64,000 bases of DNA from Streptomyces sp. SAJ15 (GTDB taxonomy: Bacteria; Actinomycetota; Actinomycetes; Streptomycetales; Streptomycetaceae). Both the position numbers and the translations under genes were made by a program. Positions within the stretch are counted from its first letter, which is position 1; every line of letters starts with the position of its first letter. The notes under the pieces are model-generated. The model worked only from the letters and a program-made list of their open reading frames with translations, searched no databases and was not told where the DNA came from. The stretch is taken from positions 434,001-498,000 of the forward strand of contig NZ_NISY01000004.1 in NCBI RefSeq assembly GCF_007595705.1. The letters run 5' to 3'. Positions 49,190 to 59,166 of this stretch are shown in pieces.

Positions 49190-50695
49190 TCAGTCGCGCG
49201 CCGCGGGGCCCTCCGGCCGCCTGCCGCTGCCCCCGCTGCCGTTGACACCTCTGACAACGCCCTCCCTGGCCGAGGGTCGGGGCCCGTCCAGCGGCGTCCC
49301 CGCCCACTGGGTCTCGTCCAGCCGGGTCGCGTCCAACAGCGCCCCCTCCAGCGGAGTCATGTCCGTCTCGCCGGTGAGGTTCCCCCCGCGCGGGGCGCCG
49401 ATCCTCCGGTCGCCCTCCGTCTGTGCCCCGTCCAGCGCCGAGGCCAGCGACTTCCACGCCTCGGTGGCCAGGTCGAGGTACCCCGAGTCCTCCGCCTGCA
49501 TGGCCACGGACCGCATCTGCGTCCGCGCCTCGGCCTCGGAGCCGATCCGCAACAGGCACCGGCTGCGCAGCAGCCGGTTGCGCAGACCGTCATGAAACGC
49601 GAGCAGTCCGGTCTCCTCGGCCTGGTCGGCCGCCGCGATCGCCGCCCGGTAGTCGCGCTCGATCCACAGCAGCCAGGCCGTCAGGGACAGCAGCGCCGCG
49701 CTCTGACCGGGGCCGCCCACCAGATCGACCGCGCGGCGCGCCTCCTTGATCCAGCCCCGGACGTCGTCGGTGCGTCCACTGCGCAGCCGCAGCGCGCTGG
49801 CCGCCATCCGCAGCCGTGCCCAGGCCAGCAGGTCGTCCCGGCTGTCCAGGATGGCCAGGGCCTTGAGCATCAGCCGGTCGCTCTCCTCGGCCCGCCCCTG
49901 ACGGCTGCGCACCCCGGCGCAGGTCCAGTAGATCTGGGCGGCCGTGCGGGGGGTGGTGGCGTCGGCCAGCGCCAGCAGCTCGGGCACCCGCTTGTCCGCG
50001 AGCCGCACCGCGCCCAGCTCGGTCTCGGCCGCGGCCACCGCCATCAGCGCGCGCGCCTGCTCGGGCGCTCCGGCTCCGCGGGCGGCCGCGACCGCCTGCT
50101 CGCCCGCCTCCAGAGCGGCCGGCAGATGGCCCAGGGCCCGCTCGTCGGCGGACAGGTCGGCCAGGATGCCGGCCCGGACCGCGGCCGCGTCCGGCCAGAT
50201 GGCGCTGGTGTCGAGCATGGTGCGCAGCACGCGGACCCGCGCGGGCAGCTCCTGTCGGCGGCCGTACGCCTCGGCCAGCGTCCACAGCAGATGCCAGTGC
50301 CAGCCGAACGGGGCGGCCGCCTCCGCCCGGTCCAACTGCGGCTCCAGCAACTCGATGACGCGGGCGGTGTCGCCGTCGCGCAGCGCGGTGGCCGCCTCGG
50401 CCAGCAGCAGGCTGCGGGCGGAGTGCGGGTCGTCCGCGCCGCCGGCGCCCACGCCGCCCGGGCCGGCTTCCGCCCCCTTCGACGGCGCGCAGGTCGTCAG
50501 GGCCTCACTGGGCACGCCCAGCTTGTCCGCGAGGTAGCTGAGGGCGGCGGGAGAGGGAAGGCGGTTGCCCATCTCGAGCCGTGAGATGTAGCTGGCGGAC
50601 ACCGGTCCACCGGCCAACTCCGTCTGCTTGATCCCGCGCTCCAGCCGCAGTTGTCTCAGCCGCTGACCGAACTCGGGCTGGTTGACCACCGTCAT
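49190..50695 (-). CDS. XRE-type regulator with TPR-like domain
   Basis: 501-residue protein. The N-terminal helix-turn-helix (residues about 8-70) includes FGQRLRQLRLERGIKQTELA and VSASYISRLEMGNRLPSP. A long all-helical region follows, with TPR-like pairs (residues 95-430: LLLAEAATALRDGD, DYRAAIAAADQAEETG and others). The last about 70 residues are low-complexity. The layout is that of peptide- or ligand-sensing XRE-TPR regulators. It reads toward the glutamate mutase operon in the same direction and may control it. A divergent short frame at 50732 could encode a signal peptide-bearing partner. Confidence 0.85.
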   Translation of the reverse strand: MTVVNQPEFGQRLRQLRLERGIKQTELAGGPVSASYISRLEMGNRLPSPAALSYLADKLGVPSEALTTCAPSKGAEAGPGGVGAGGADDPHSARSLLLAEAATALRDGDTARVIELLEPQLDRAEAAAPFGWHWHLLWTLAEAYGRRQELPARVRVLRTMLDTSAIWPDAAAVRAGILADLSADERALGHLPAALEAGEQAVAAARGAGAPEQARALMAVAAAETELGAVRLADKRVPELLALADATTPRTAAQIYWTCAGVRSRQGRAEESDRLMLKALAILDSRDDLLAWARLRMAASALRLRSGRTDDVRGWIKEARRAVDLVGGPGQSAALLSLTAWLLWIERDYRAAIAAADQAEETGLLAFHDGLRNRLLRSRCLLRIGSEAEARTQMRSVAMQAEDSGYLDLATEAWKSLASALDGAQTEGDRRIGAPRGGNLTGETDMTPLEGALLDATRLDETQWAGTPLDGPRPSAREGVVRGVNGSGGSGRRPEGPAARD

Positions 50696-50731
50696 GGCAA
50701 GCCCATTACTTCCTTGGAGAGAAATCCGGAC

Positions 50732-50760
50732 ATGTTAAGGCTTCTTGCTGCATTAGTCAT
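50732..50760 (-). promoter_or_regulatory. Possible promoter of the XRE-TPR regulator
   Basis: On the minus strand ATGACT (50760-50755) and TAACAT (50737-50732) are 17 bases apart. This would start transcription near 50725, leaving about 30 bases before the ATG at 50695, in which AAGGAAG is the likely ribosome site. Confidence 0.4.
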
Positions 50761-50902
50761 GTCGCTCACGGTCCAGGCGGCGGCCCAGACCTGCGCCGTG
50801 CCGACCTTGACCGAGGATGAGCGATCGGGTGGCCGGTTCGTGGCCCGAGCGGTGTCGCGCCCGACGGGTCCGGGGAGCTCCACCGACCTGGAGTGGCCGT
50901 AG
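50732..50902 (+). CDS. Possible small exported peptide divergent from the XRE-TPR gene
   Basis: 56-codon open frame starting MLRLLAALVMSLTVQAAAQ, which looks like a signal peptide (hydrophobic core, Ala-x-Ala). A short charged mature part with one cysteine follows. GGAGAG lies about ten bases before the ATG. It is directly divergent from the XRE-TPR regulator, an arrangement that would suit a secreted pheromone. However, the regulator's own promoter seems to overlap the start of this frame, and codon-bias evidence is thin. Confidence 0.35.
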   Translation: MLRLLAALVMSLTVQAAAQTCAVPTLTEDERSGGRFVARAVSRPTGPGSSTDLEWP

Positions 50903-50970
50903 TCCGGGTGGTGGCGTCGACACCGCCCGTATGACAACGCTATGACACCGCCAGTCAACTGGCAAGCAAC

Positions 50971-51489
50971 TCAGGTGCATCGGTATGGCGGCGCCGGCGG
51001 GCGCTCGGTGAGGACCAGGTCGAGCAGGCCGGGGAAGGCGGCGTCGAACTCCTCCCGGCGCAGCCGGTTGAGCCGCCGGGCGCCTTCGTCGCGCTGTTCG
51101 AGTAGTCCGGCGTGGCGCAGCACCGCGAAGTGGTGGCTCCGGGTGGCCTTGCTGACGCCCAGGTCGAAGGTGCCGCAGGCGCGGCTCCAGTCCGGGCAGT
51201 CGGCCAGCTCTCGGATGATGGCGCGGCGCACCGGGTCGCCCAGCGCGCCCAGCGCGTCCTGCAGCGTGGCCTGGGCCGGGTCCGTGTGGGTGAGGCGGCG
51301 GGTGCGCTGTGAGACGCGGGCGCGGGCGTCGCTCGGCCGAGGGTCGGCGGCCGGGAGGTGCTCGCACGGCCGTGCGTCGAGAGAGGGGTCGCCGAGAGAG
51401 GGGTCGCCGAGAGAGGGGCCGTCGGGAGAGGGGTCGTCGAGGGAGGCAGCCGTACTTGACTCGGTGTCAGGAGAACGGCTTTTATTCAT
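50971..51489 (-). CDS. ArsR-type winged-helix regulator
   Basis: 172-residue regulator. The C-terminal about 100 residues are a winged helix with QDALGALGDPVRRAIIRELADC, then SKATRSHHFAVLRHAGLLEQRDEGARRLNRLRREE, as in ArsR-like repressors. The first about 60 residues are repetitive (DPSPDGPSLGDPSLGDPSL) and are encoded by a 15-base tandem repeat. GGAGG at nine bases supports the start at 51489. It is divergent from the MFS exporter at 51587, which it probably regulates. The likely inducer is unknown. Confidence 0.85.
   Translation of the reverse strand: MNKSRSPDTESSTAASLDDPSPDGPSLGDPSLGDPSLDARPCEHLPAADPRPSDARARVSQRTRRLTHTDPAQATLQDALGALGDPVRRAIIRELADCPDWSRACGTFDLGVSKATRSHHFAVLRHAGLLEQRDEGARRLNRLRREEFDAAFPGLLDLVLTERPPAPPYRCT
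51380..51440. repeat. 15-bp tandem repeat inside the ArsR regulator gene
   Basis: About four imperfect copies of GAGAGAGGGGTCGCC. In the reading frame they encode GDPSL units, so changes in number would alter the regulator's N-terminal extension but not its DNA-binding domain. Confidence 0.75.
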
Positions 51490-51586
51490 GGTGATCGACC
51501 TCCATCGAACACTATAGACCGTGCGGGCGTCGCCGTGTCCGGCGATCGTCCCGGAAGTGGATGCGAGTTGTCAGGTGAGTGAAGCC

Positions 51587-53017
51587 ATGGAGAGCGGCCC
51601 GGCGGCTCCGGCGCCGCGCGGCCAGGCGCCCTCGAAGGTACCGGACCCCGCGGACCCGGTCGGCGGAACTGCCCTGGCGGCGGTCTGTCTCGGCTTCTTC
51701 ATGGTGCTCATGGACGCCAGCGCGCTCAATGTCGCACTGCCGCGACTCCGCGCGGAACTCGGCGGTGGACTGGCGCCGTTGGAGTGGACGGTCAACAGCT
51801 ACACCATCGCCATGGCGGCCTGCCTGCTCGGCGGCGGCGCACTCGCCGACCGGCTGGGCGCCCGCCGCCTCTTCGAACTGTCCCTGCTGCTCTTCGTCGC
51901 CGCCTCGGCCGCCTGCGCCGCCAGCCCCGGACTCGGCACGCTGATCGCCGCGCGCACGGTGCAGGGCGTGGCGGCCGGCGGGCTGCTGCCCGCCTCGCTC
52001 GCGGTCATCGCGCACATGCACCCCGAACCGGCGCGGCGCGCCAAGGCGTTCACCATCTGGGGCGGTGTCAGCTCCCTCGCCCTGGTCATCGGCCCGGTGG
52101 CGGGCGGCGCCCTGACCGCGGCCGTCGGCTGGCGCGCCATCTTCCTCATCAACGTGCCCATCGGGCTGCTCGCCGTGGCCGGCTGCCGGCGGCGGCTGGC
52201 CCCCTCGCCGACCCGCGCGGTGCCCCTGGACCCGTGGGGCCAGTTGGCGGCCGCGGTGGTGGTGGGCTGCGGTATCGGGGCGCTGGTCGAGGGCGGCAGT
52301 CACGGTTGGTCCGCCCCGCTTCCGCTGACGCTGCTCGGCGCGGCGGCCCTGGCGGCCGTCGCCTTCGGGCTCGCCGAACGCGCGGCCCCCCACCCGGCGC
52401 TGCCGCTGGACGTGCTGCGCCGGCCCGGGTTCGCGGCCGGACTGGGGCTCGGGGCGCTGTTCCAGTTCGGTGCGTACGGCGGCCAGTTCGCCATCTCACT
52501 CCATCTGCAACACCGCTGGGGGCTGGGCGCGCTGGGCGCCGGGCTGGCCTTCGTGCCGTTCGCGAGCTGCTGGGCCTTCGCGTCGTTCGTGCTGGCCCGC
52601 GCGGTGACCCGTACCGGCCCCCGGCTGTTGCTGATCGCCGGCTCCGCCGGGGCCGCCGCCGGCGCCCTCGCGCTGCTCCCGCTCTCCGGCGGTCGGGACT
52701 GGCCGCTCTTCGCGGTCGGCAGCTGTCTGCTGGGGCTCGGCGCCGGGCTGATGGGTCCCAGCCTGCCCACGGTGGTGCTGCGCTCGCTCCCCCCGGACCA
52801 GTCGGGGCTGGCCTCCGGCTCGCTGAACGCGCTGCGGCAGGTGGGCGGCGCGATCGGCGTGGCGCTCTTCGGACCGCTGCTGGACGGGCGGGGCGACGCC
52901 GGCCTACGGGTGTGTCTGGCCCTGGTGGCCCTGGGGTTCGCGGCGGCCGCGCTGGTGGTGCGCCACAGCATGCCGGCCGTCACCCGCGCGAGGCCGGCGG
53001 ACATCCGAGCGACCTGA
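51587..53017 (+). CDS. MFS exporter, 14-helix (DHA2) type
   Basis: 476-residue drug exporter. The first helix LAAVCLGFFMVLMDASALNVALPRLR, loop motif ALADRLGARRLFE and motif C region GVSSLALVIGPVAGGALT are clear, and about 14 helices are present. The frame opens earlier (51521), but ATG 51587 gives the usual length. It is divergent from the ArsR-type regulator, and the reductase gene lies downstream. Confidence 0.87.
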   Translation: MESGPAAPAPRGQAPSKVPDPADPVGGTALAAVCLGFFMVLMDASALNVALPRLRAELGGGLAPLEWTVNSYTIAMAACLLGGGALADRLGARRLFELSLLLFVAASAACAASPGLGTLIAARTVQGVAAGGLLPASLAVIAHMHPEPARRAKAFTIWGGVSSLALVIGPVAGGALTAAVGWRAIFLINVPIGLLAVAGCRRRLAPSPTRAVPLDPWGQLAAAVVVGCGIGALVEGGSHGWSAPLPLTLLGAAALAAVAFGLAERAAPHPALPLDVLRRPGFAAGLGLGALFQFGAYGGQFAISLHLQHRWGLGALGAGLAFVPFASCWAFASFVLARAVTRTGPRLLLIAGSAGAAAGALALLPLSGGRDWPLFAVGSCLLGLGAGLMGPSLPTVVLRSLPPDQSGLASGSLNALRQVGGAIGVALFGPLLDGRGDAGLRVCLALVALGFAAAALVVRHSMPAVTRARPADIRAT

Positions 53018-53143
53018 GAACGCCGCGAACGCGCGAACCCGCGGACACCGAGAAAGCCGAGAACAACACCGAGAACGCCGAGAAGGCCGAGAACGACACG
53101 TCATGCGAGAAACACGAGAAACACCAGGAAGGGGAGGCGCCTG
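53018..53143. repeat. Short GCCGAGAAC-type repeats
   Basis: Between the MFS gene and the reductase, variants of GCCGAGAACG and GAGAACACC recur about six times. The stretch is A-rich for this genome, and no protein is called. It ends in the ribosome site of the next gene (GGGGAGG). Confidence 0.6.
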
Positions 53144-54136
53144 ATGCGCGCTGTAGTGGTGGAGCGGGCCGGCGGCCCGGAGGTACTGGTCCCGACGGAG
53201 CTGCCGGACCCGGTGCCCGGCCCGGGTGAGCTGCTGGTGCGGCTCGCGGTGGCCGGCGTGAACTACAAGGACGTCTACGAGCGCCAGGCCGGCAACCGCG
53301 CGACGCCGCCCTTCGTCCCCGGCAGCGAGGGGGCCGGCACCGTCCTGGCGCTGGGCCCCGGGGCCGAGGGCTTCGCGGTCGGCGACCGGGTGGCGTGGTG
53401 GGCGGCACCCGGAAGCTATGCGGAACAGGTGATCGTCCCCGCCGCCGCGGCCGTGTCGGTGCCGGAGGACATCACCGCGGCGGACGCGGCGGCCGTGCTG
53501 CTCCAGGGCCTCACCGCGCACTACCTCACCACCTCCGTCCACCCGGCGGTCAAGGGCGAGACCGCCCTGGTCCACTCGGCGGCCGGCGGCCTCGGCCGAC
53601 ACCTCACCCGGCTGCTCACCGCGCAAGGTGTACGGGTCCTGGCCACCGTCTCCGCCCCGGAGAAGGTCGAGGCGGCCCGCGCGGCCGGCGCCCAGGAGGT
53701 CCTCATACGGGCCGAGGGCGGCGCGCTCGCCGACGGCGGTGAGCTGGCCGCCCGGGTCCGTGAGCTCACCGACGGTCGGGGCGTCGACGTGGTCTACGAC
53801 GGCATCGGCCGCGACACCTTCGAGGCCGGCCTGGGCGCGGTGCGCCGACGCGGCCTCTTCGTCCTGGTCGGCTCCGCCTCCGGGCCCGCCCCCGCGTTCG
53901 ACCCGCAGTCCCTGGCCTCCCGCGGCTCGCTCTTCCTCACCCGCCCCACCCTGGTCGACTACGCCACCGACCCCGACGAGCTGCGCTTCCGCGCGGCCGA
54001 GGTCTTCGACTGGCTCCGCGACGGCCGGCTGGAGCTCGCCGTCGGCGGCCGCTACCCCCTGGCGGAGGCCGCCCGCGCCCACACCGACCTCCAGTCCCGC
54101 CGCACCACGGGCAAGCTGCTGCTGCTCCCCTCCTGA
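53144..54136 (+). CDS. NAD(P)H:quinone oxidoreductase (zeta-crystallin type)
   Basis: 330-residue medium-chain reductase without the zinc residues of alcohol dehydrogenases. The N-terminus MRAVVVERAGGPEVL is typical. VKGETALVHSAAGGLGRHLTRLLTAQG gives the NADPH-binding motif (AAGGLG), and PGSEGAGTVLALG is the early catalytic-domain signature. It likely reduces quinones by one or two electrons, giving a detoxifying role that would suit the neighbouring exporter. Confidence 0.9.
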   Translation: MRAVVVERAGGPEVLVPTELPDPVPGPGELLVRLAVAGVNYKDVYERQAGNRATPPFVPGSEGAGTVLALGPGAEGFAVGDRVAWWAAPGSYAEQVIVPAAAAVSVPEDITAADAAAVLLQGLTAHYLTTSVHPAVKGETALVHSAAGGLGRHLTRLLTAQGVRVLATVSAPEKVEAARAAGAQEVLIRAEGGALADGGELAARVRELTDGRGVDVVYDGIGRDTFEAGLGAVRRRGLFVLVGSASGPAPAFDPQSLASRGSLFLTRPTLVDYATDPDELRFRAAEVFDWLRDGRLELAVGGRYPLAEAARAHTDLQSRRTTGKLLLLPS

Positions 54137-54289
54137 GGGGACAGGGCCTGAGGCGGGGAAGCGTCCCGGTGTGGACCGCCCGGCCTTCCCCGCCCGGGCC
54201 CGCGGCCCGCCCCGCCCGACACCCCGGCCTTGCCCGCTCTCGGCCCCGCTGCCCCGGGCTGGTCGGCGTAGGGCGGCGCATCGGGGACA

Positions 54290-55321
54290 ATGAGCGACAT
54301 GAGCGATCGTTCCCCGTCCCCCGAGACCGCGCCGAAGACCACCCAGCAGTCGGCCCCGCACCGCGCGGGCTTCGCCTGCTTCGTCGGCCGGCCCAACGCG
54401 GGCAAGTCCACCCTCACGAACGCTCTGGTCGGCACCAAGGTGGCCATCACCTCGAACCGGCCGCAGACCACCCGGCACACCGTGCGCGGCATCGTGCACC
54501 GCCCCGACGCCCAGCTGGTGCTCGTCGACACCCCCGGCCTGCACAAGCCGCGCACCCTGCTCGGCGAGCGGCTCAACGACGTGGTCCGCACCACCTGGGC
54601 CGAGGTCGACGTGATCGGCTTCTGCCTGCCCGCCGACCAGAAGATCGGTCCCGGCGACCGCTACATCGCCACCGAGCTGGCCGGGATCAAGAAGACCCCC
54701 AAGGTCGCCATCGTCACCAAGACCGACCTGGTCGACTCCAAGCGGCTGGCCGAGCAGTTGATCGCGATCGACAAGCTGGGCCAGGACCTGGGCATCGTGT
54801 GGCAGGAGATCATCCCGGTCTCCGCGGTGGACGCGGACAAGCAGGGCGGCCGCGGCCCGGCGGTCGTGGGCGGCGGCGGACGCGGGGCCGGCCAGGTGGC
54901 GCTGCTCGCGGACCTGCTGGTGCCGCTGCTGCCGGAGAGCCCGCCGCTGTACCCGGAGGGCGACCTCACCGACGAGCCCGAGCAGGTCATGGTCGCGGAG
55001 CTGATCCGCGAGGCCGCGCTGGAGGGCGTGCGCGACGAACTGCCGCACTCCATCGCCGTCGTCGTCGAGGAGATGCTGCCCCGCGAGGGCCGCCCGGCCG
55101 ACCGCCCGCTGCTGGACATCCACGCCAACGTCTACATCGAGCGGCCCAGCCAGAAGGGCATCATCATCGGCCCCAAGGGCGCCCGCCTGAAGGAGGTCGG
55201 CACCAAGTCCCGCAAGCACATCGAGGCCCTGCTGGGCACGCCGGTCTTCCTGGACCTGCATGTGAAGGTCGCCAAGGACTGGCAGCGGGACCCCAAGCAG
55301 CTGCGCAAGCTCGGATTCTGA
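54290..55321 (+). CDS. era: GTPase Era, ribosome assembly factor
   Basis: 343-residue GTPase that binds the 3' end of 16S rRNA. G1 GRPNAGKST (residues 33-41), G3 DTPGLHKPR and G4 TKTD are present. The C-terminal KH domain has GIIIGPKGARLKEVGTKSRKHIEALL. Between the GTPase and KH domains there is an extra Gly-rich stretch of about 18 residues ([19 protein letters not shown]) compared with E. coli Era. Translation may also begin at ATG 54299. Confidence 0.96.
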   Translation: MSDMSDRSPSPETAPKTTQQSAPHRAGFACFVGRPNAGKSTLTNALVGTKVAITSNRPQTTRHTVRGIVHRPDAQLVLVDTPGLHKPRTLLGERLNDVVRTTWAEVDVIGFCLPADQKIGPGDRYIATELAGIKKTPKVAIVTKTDLVDSKRLAEQLIAIDKLGQDLGIVWQEIIPVSAVDADKQGGRGPAVVGGGGRGAGQVALLADLLVPLLPESPPLYPEGDLTDEPEQVMVAELIREAALEGVRDELPHSIAVVVEEMLPREGRPADRPLLDIHANVYIERPSQKGIIIGPKGARLKEVGTKSRKHIEALLGTPVFLDLHVKVAKDWQRDPKQLRKLGF

Positions 55322-55466
55322 GCGCCTTGCCGGGAGCGCCTTGCCGGGAACGACCTCCCGGGAACGACCTCCGGGCGCGCTCCCGCGCGGGCCCTCCCGG
55401 GGACCTTCCCGGGGCGCTCCGTCACGGGCCCCGGCCGGGCCCGGGCACACCCTTCAGGGCACTCCC
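55322..55466. repeat. GCCTTGCCGGGA-type repeats after era
   Basis: Several near-copies of CCTTGCCGGGA and ACGACCTCCCGGG lie between era and the convergent emfourin gene. The sequence is strongly self-complementary in places and may act as a bidirectional terminator. Confidence 0.5.
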
Positions 55467-55739
55467 TCAGGCCCCTTCCCTGAGCACCGCGCGGACCAGC
55501 TCGCGCTGGGCGTCGCTCAGGTGCGGGTCGGCGCAGTGCGCGGTGCGCCCGTCGACCGTGATCTCGTAGGAGAAGCCGTCCGGCACCCCCCGGACCGCGG
55601 TGGCCTCGGCCGGGCTCGCCGACACGGCCTGATGGGCCAGGGCCTCCAGGTGTCGGGCGTCGGGCCGGCCGGAGGTGTCCAGCTCGGCCCGGCGCTCGAT
55701 GCCGGCGAAGCCGCCGGAGCGGATCACAGAGATGCGCAT
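55467..55739 (-). CDS. Emfourin-type inhibitor of M4 protease
   Basis: 90-residue protein resembling emfourin (M4in), the cytoplasmic protein inhibitor of protealysin-like proteases. Seen are MRISVIRSGGFAGIERRAELD, the central LEALAHQAVSAS and YEITVDGRTAHCADPHLSDAQRELV. The adjacent upstream gene in the same direction encodes a protealysin-like M4 protease, the known genomic context of emfourins. Start 55739 is supported by GGATGGAG. It probably blocks the intracellular protease until it is needed. Confidence 0.8.
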   Translation of the reverse strand: MRISVIRSGGFAGIERRAELDTSGRPDARHLEALAHQAVSASPAEATAVRGVPDGFSYEITVDGRTAHCADPHLSDAQRELVRAVLREGA

Positions 55740-55861
55740 GGCTCCATCCTTACGACCCGCGGCCCGGAGTGCTACCCCGATCCGCCCCCGGCGCGCCGCC
55801 TGCCGGCGTGCCGTCCCCCGGCGTGCCGTCCCCCGGGCTGACGCTCCGCGGCGGTCGCTCG

Positions 55862-56908
55862 CTACTCCACCGGGACGCCGACCTGGCTCCACGCCTTGTC
55901 GACCGCCTCCAGCTCCGCCCCCTCGCCGAAGCGGGCGCGGGTCGCGGCCACCGACAGCCGGGCGAAGTCCGCGAAGGTGGCGTCGGTGGACAGCTCGCCG
56001 CCGGTCAGCGTGTCGTACCAGATCCGGCCCGCCCGCTCCCAGGCGTTGCCGCCGAGGGCCGTGGCGACCAGGTAGAAGGCGTGGTTGGGGATACCGGAGT
56101 TGATGTGCACGCCGCCGTTGTCGCGGCTGGTCTTGACGTAGTCGTCCATGGTCGCGGGCTGCGGGTCCTTGCCGAGGACGTCGTCGTCGTAGGCGGTGCC
56201 CGGGGCCTTCAGCGAGCGCAGCGCCTCGCCGGTGACGCCGGGCGCCAGCAGCCCCGCGCCGATCAGCCAGTCGGCCTGGTCGGCGGTCTGACCGAGGGTG
56301 TACTGCTTGATCAGCGAGCCGAAGACGTCGGACATGGACTCGTTGAGCGCCCCGGACTGGCCCCAGTACTCCAGGTTGGCGGTGTACTGGGTGACACCGT
56401 GGGTCAGCTCGTGGCCGATGATGTCGACCGAGACGGTGAAGTCGAGGAAGATCTCGCCGTCGCCGTCCCCGAAGACCATCTGTTGGCCGTCCCAGAAGGC
56501 GTTCCCGTAGTCCTGGCCGAAGTGGACGCTGGCGTCGAGCGGCAGCCCCGAGTCGTCGATCGAGTGCCGGCCGTACGCCTTCAGGAACAGCTCGAAGGTG
56601 GCGCCGAGCCCGTCGTAGGCGCGGTTGACCGTGGTGTCGGCGGTGGCCTGGTCGCCCTCGCCGCGGACCTTCCTGCCCGGCAGCCGCTCGGCGCCCTGGG
56701 CGTCGAAGATGGTGCGGTTCGGCTTGTCGGAGGGGGTGCCGGCGGGCGTGGCGAGGGCGCGCACGGTGGTGATGCGGCGGCGGGTGCGCTGGAGGGCGTC
56801 GTGTTCCAGGGTGCGGCTGGCCTTGTCGGCGATCCGGGAGTCGCCGTGGCGGGCGAGTTTGTCCAGGATGTGCGGTGGCACGATCGTGCAGAAGAGGTTT
56901 TCAGCCAT
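55862..56908 (-). CDS. Protealysin-like M4 (thermolysin family) metalloprotease
   Basis: 348-residue M4 peptidase without a signal peptide. The short precursor starts AENLFCTIVPPHIL, with the PPHIL motif of protealysin-type propeptides. The catalytic zinc site is HELTH near residues 166-170, with the third ligand in NESMSD near 190. Downstream GGVHINSGIPNHAFY carries the second catalytic histidine region. A substrate role inside or outside the cell is not settled. The start is ATG 56908; TTG 56917 is less likely. The emfourin gene follows 122 bases downstream. Confidence 0.92.
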   Translation of the reverse strand: MAENLFCTIVPPHILDKLARHGDSRIADKASRTLEHDALQRTRRRITTVRALATPAGTPSDKPNRTIFDAQGAERLPGRKVRGEGDQATADTTVNRAYDGLGATFELFLKAYGRHSIDDSGLPLDASVHFGQDYGNAFWDGQQMVFGDGDGEIFLDFTVSVDIIGHELTHGVTQYTANLEYWGQSGALNESMSDVFGSLIKQYTLGQTADQADWLIGAGLLAPGVTGEALRSLKAPGTAYDDDVLGKDPQPATMDDYVKTSRDNGGVHINSGIPNHAFYLVATALGGNAWERAGRIWYDTLTGGELSTDATFADFARLSVAATRARFGEGAELEAVDKAWSQVGVPVE

Positions 56909-57079
56909 GCCGGGCAATGTGGCAGCGCGTCACGGGCTTGTCACTACTTGGCGCCATGATTGATGAAATCGAGTGGTTGATTCCCATTCGCACGCGACGG
57001 CGGCGCCGACCCCCACTCGTCCCGCATAGTGAAACGGGGGCTACACATCCGGTACGCCTCCGTTATGGTCGTTTCCATC

Positions 57080-59013
<1,934 letters not shown>

Positions 59014-59166
59014 TCCAGGCCCCGCCCGGTGCCCCGCTCACCCGTGTGGTGGGTGGGCCACCGGGTTTGGCCTGTTGTCTCCGTACGGGGTACTGACGAC
59101 ACATTGGCGATGTGGCTAACATCACGTCAACGCGGCGAGGTTGCCGGAGCGTGATGGAGGTGTGAC

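Noticed and set aside
48948-49595. Plus-strand open frame starting ATG after GGGGGGAG near 48948
   Set aside because: More than half is antisense to the XRE-TPR gene, the composition is Arg/Pro/Ser-rich without folded-domain features, and no family is recognised.
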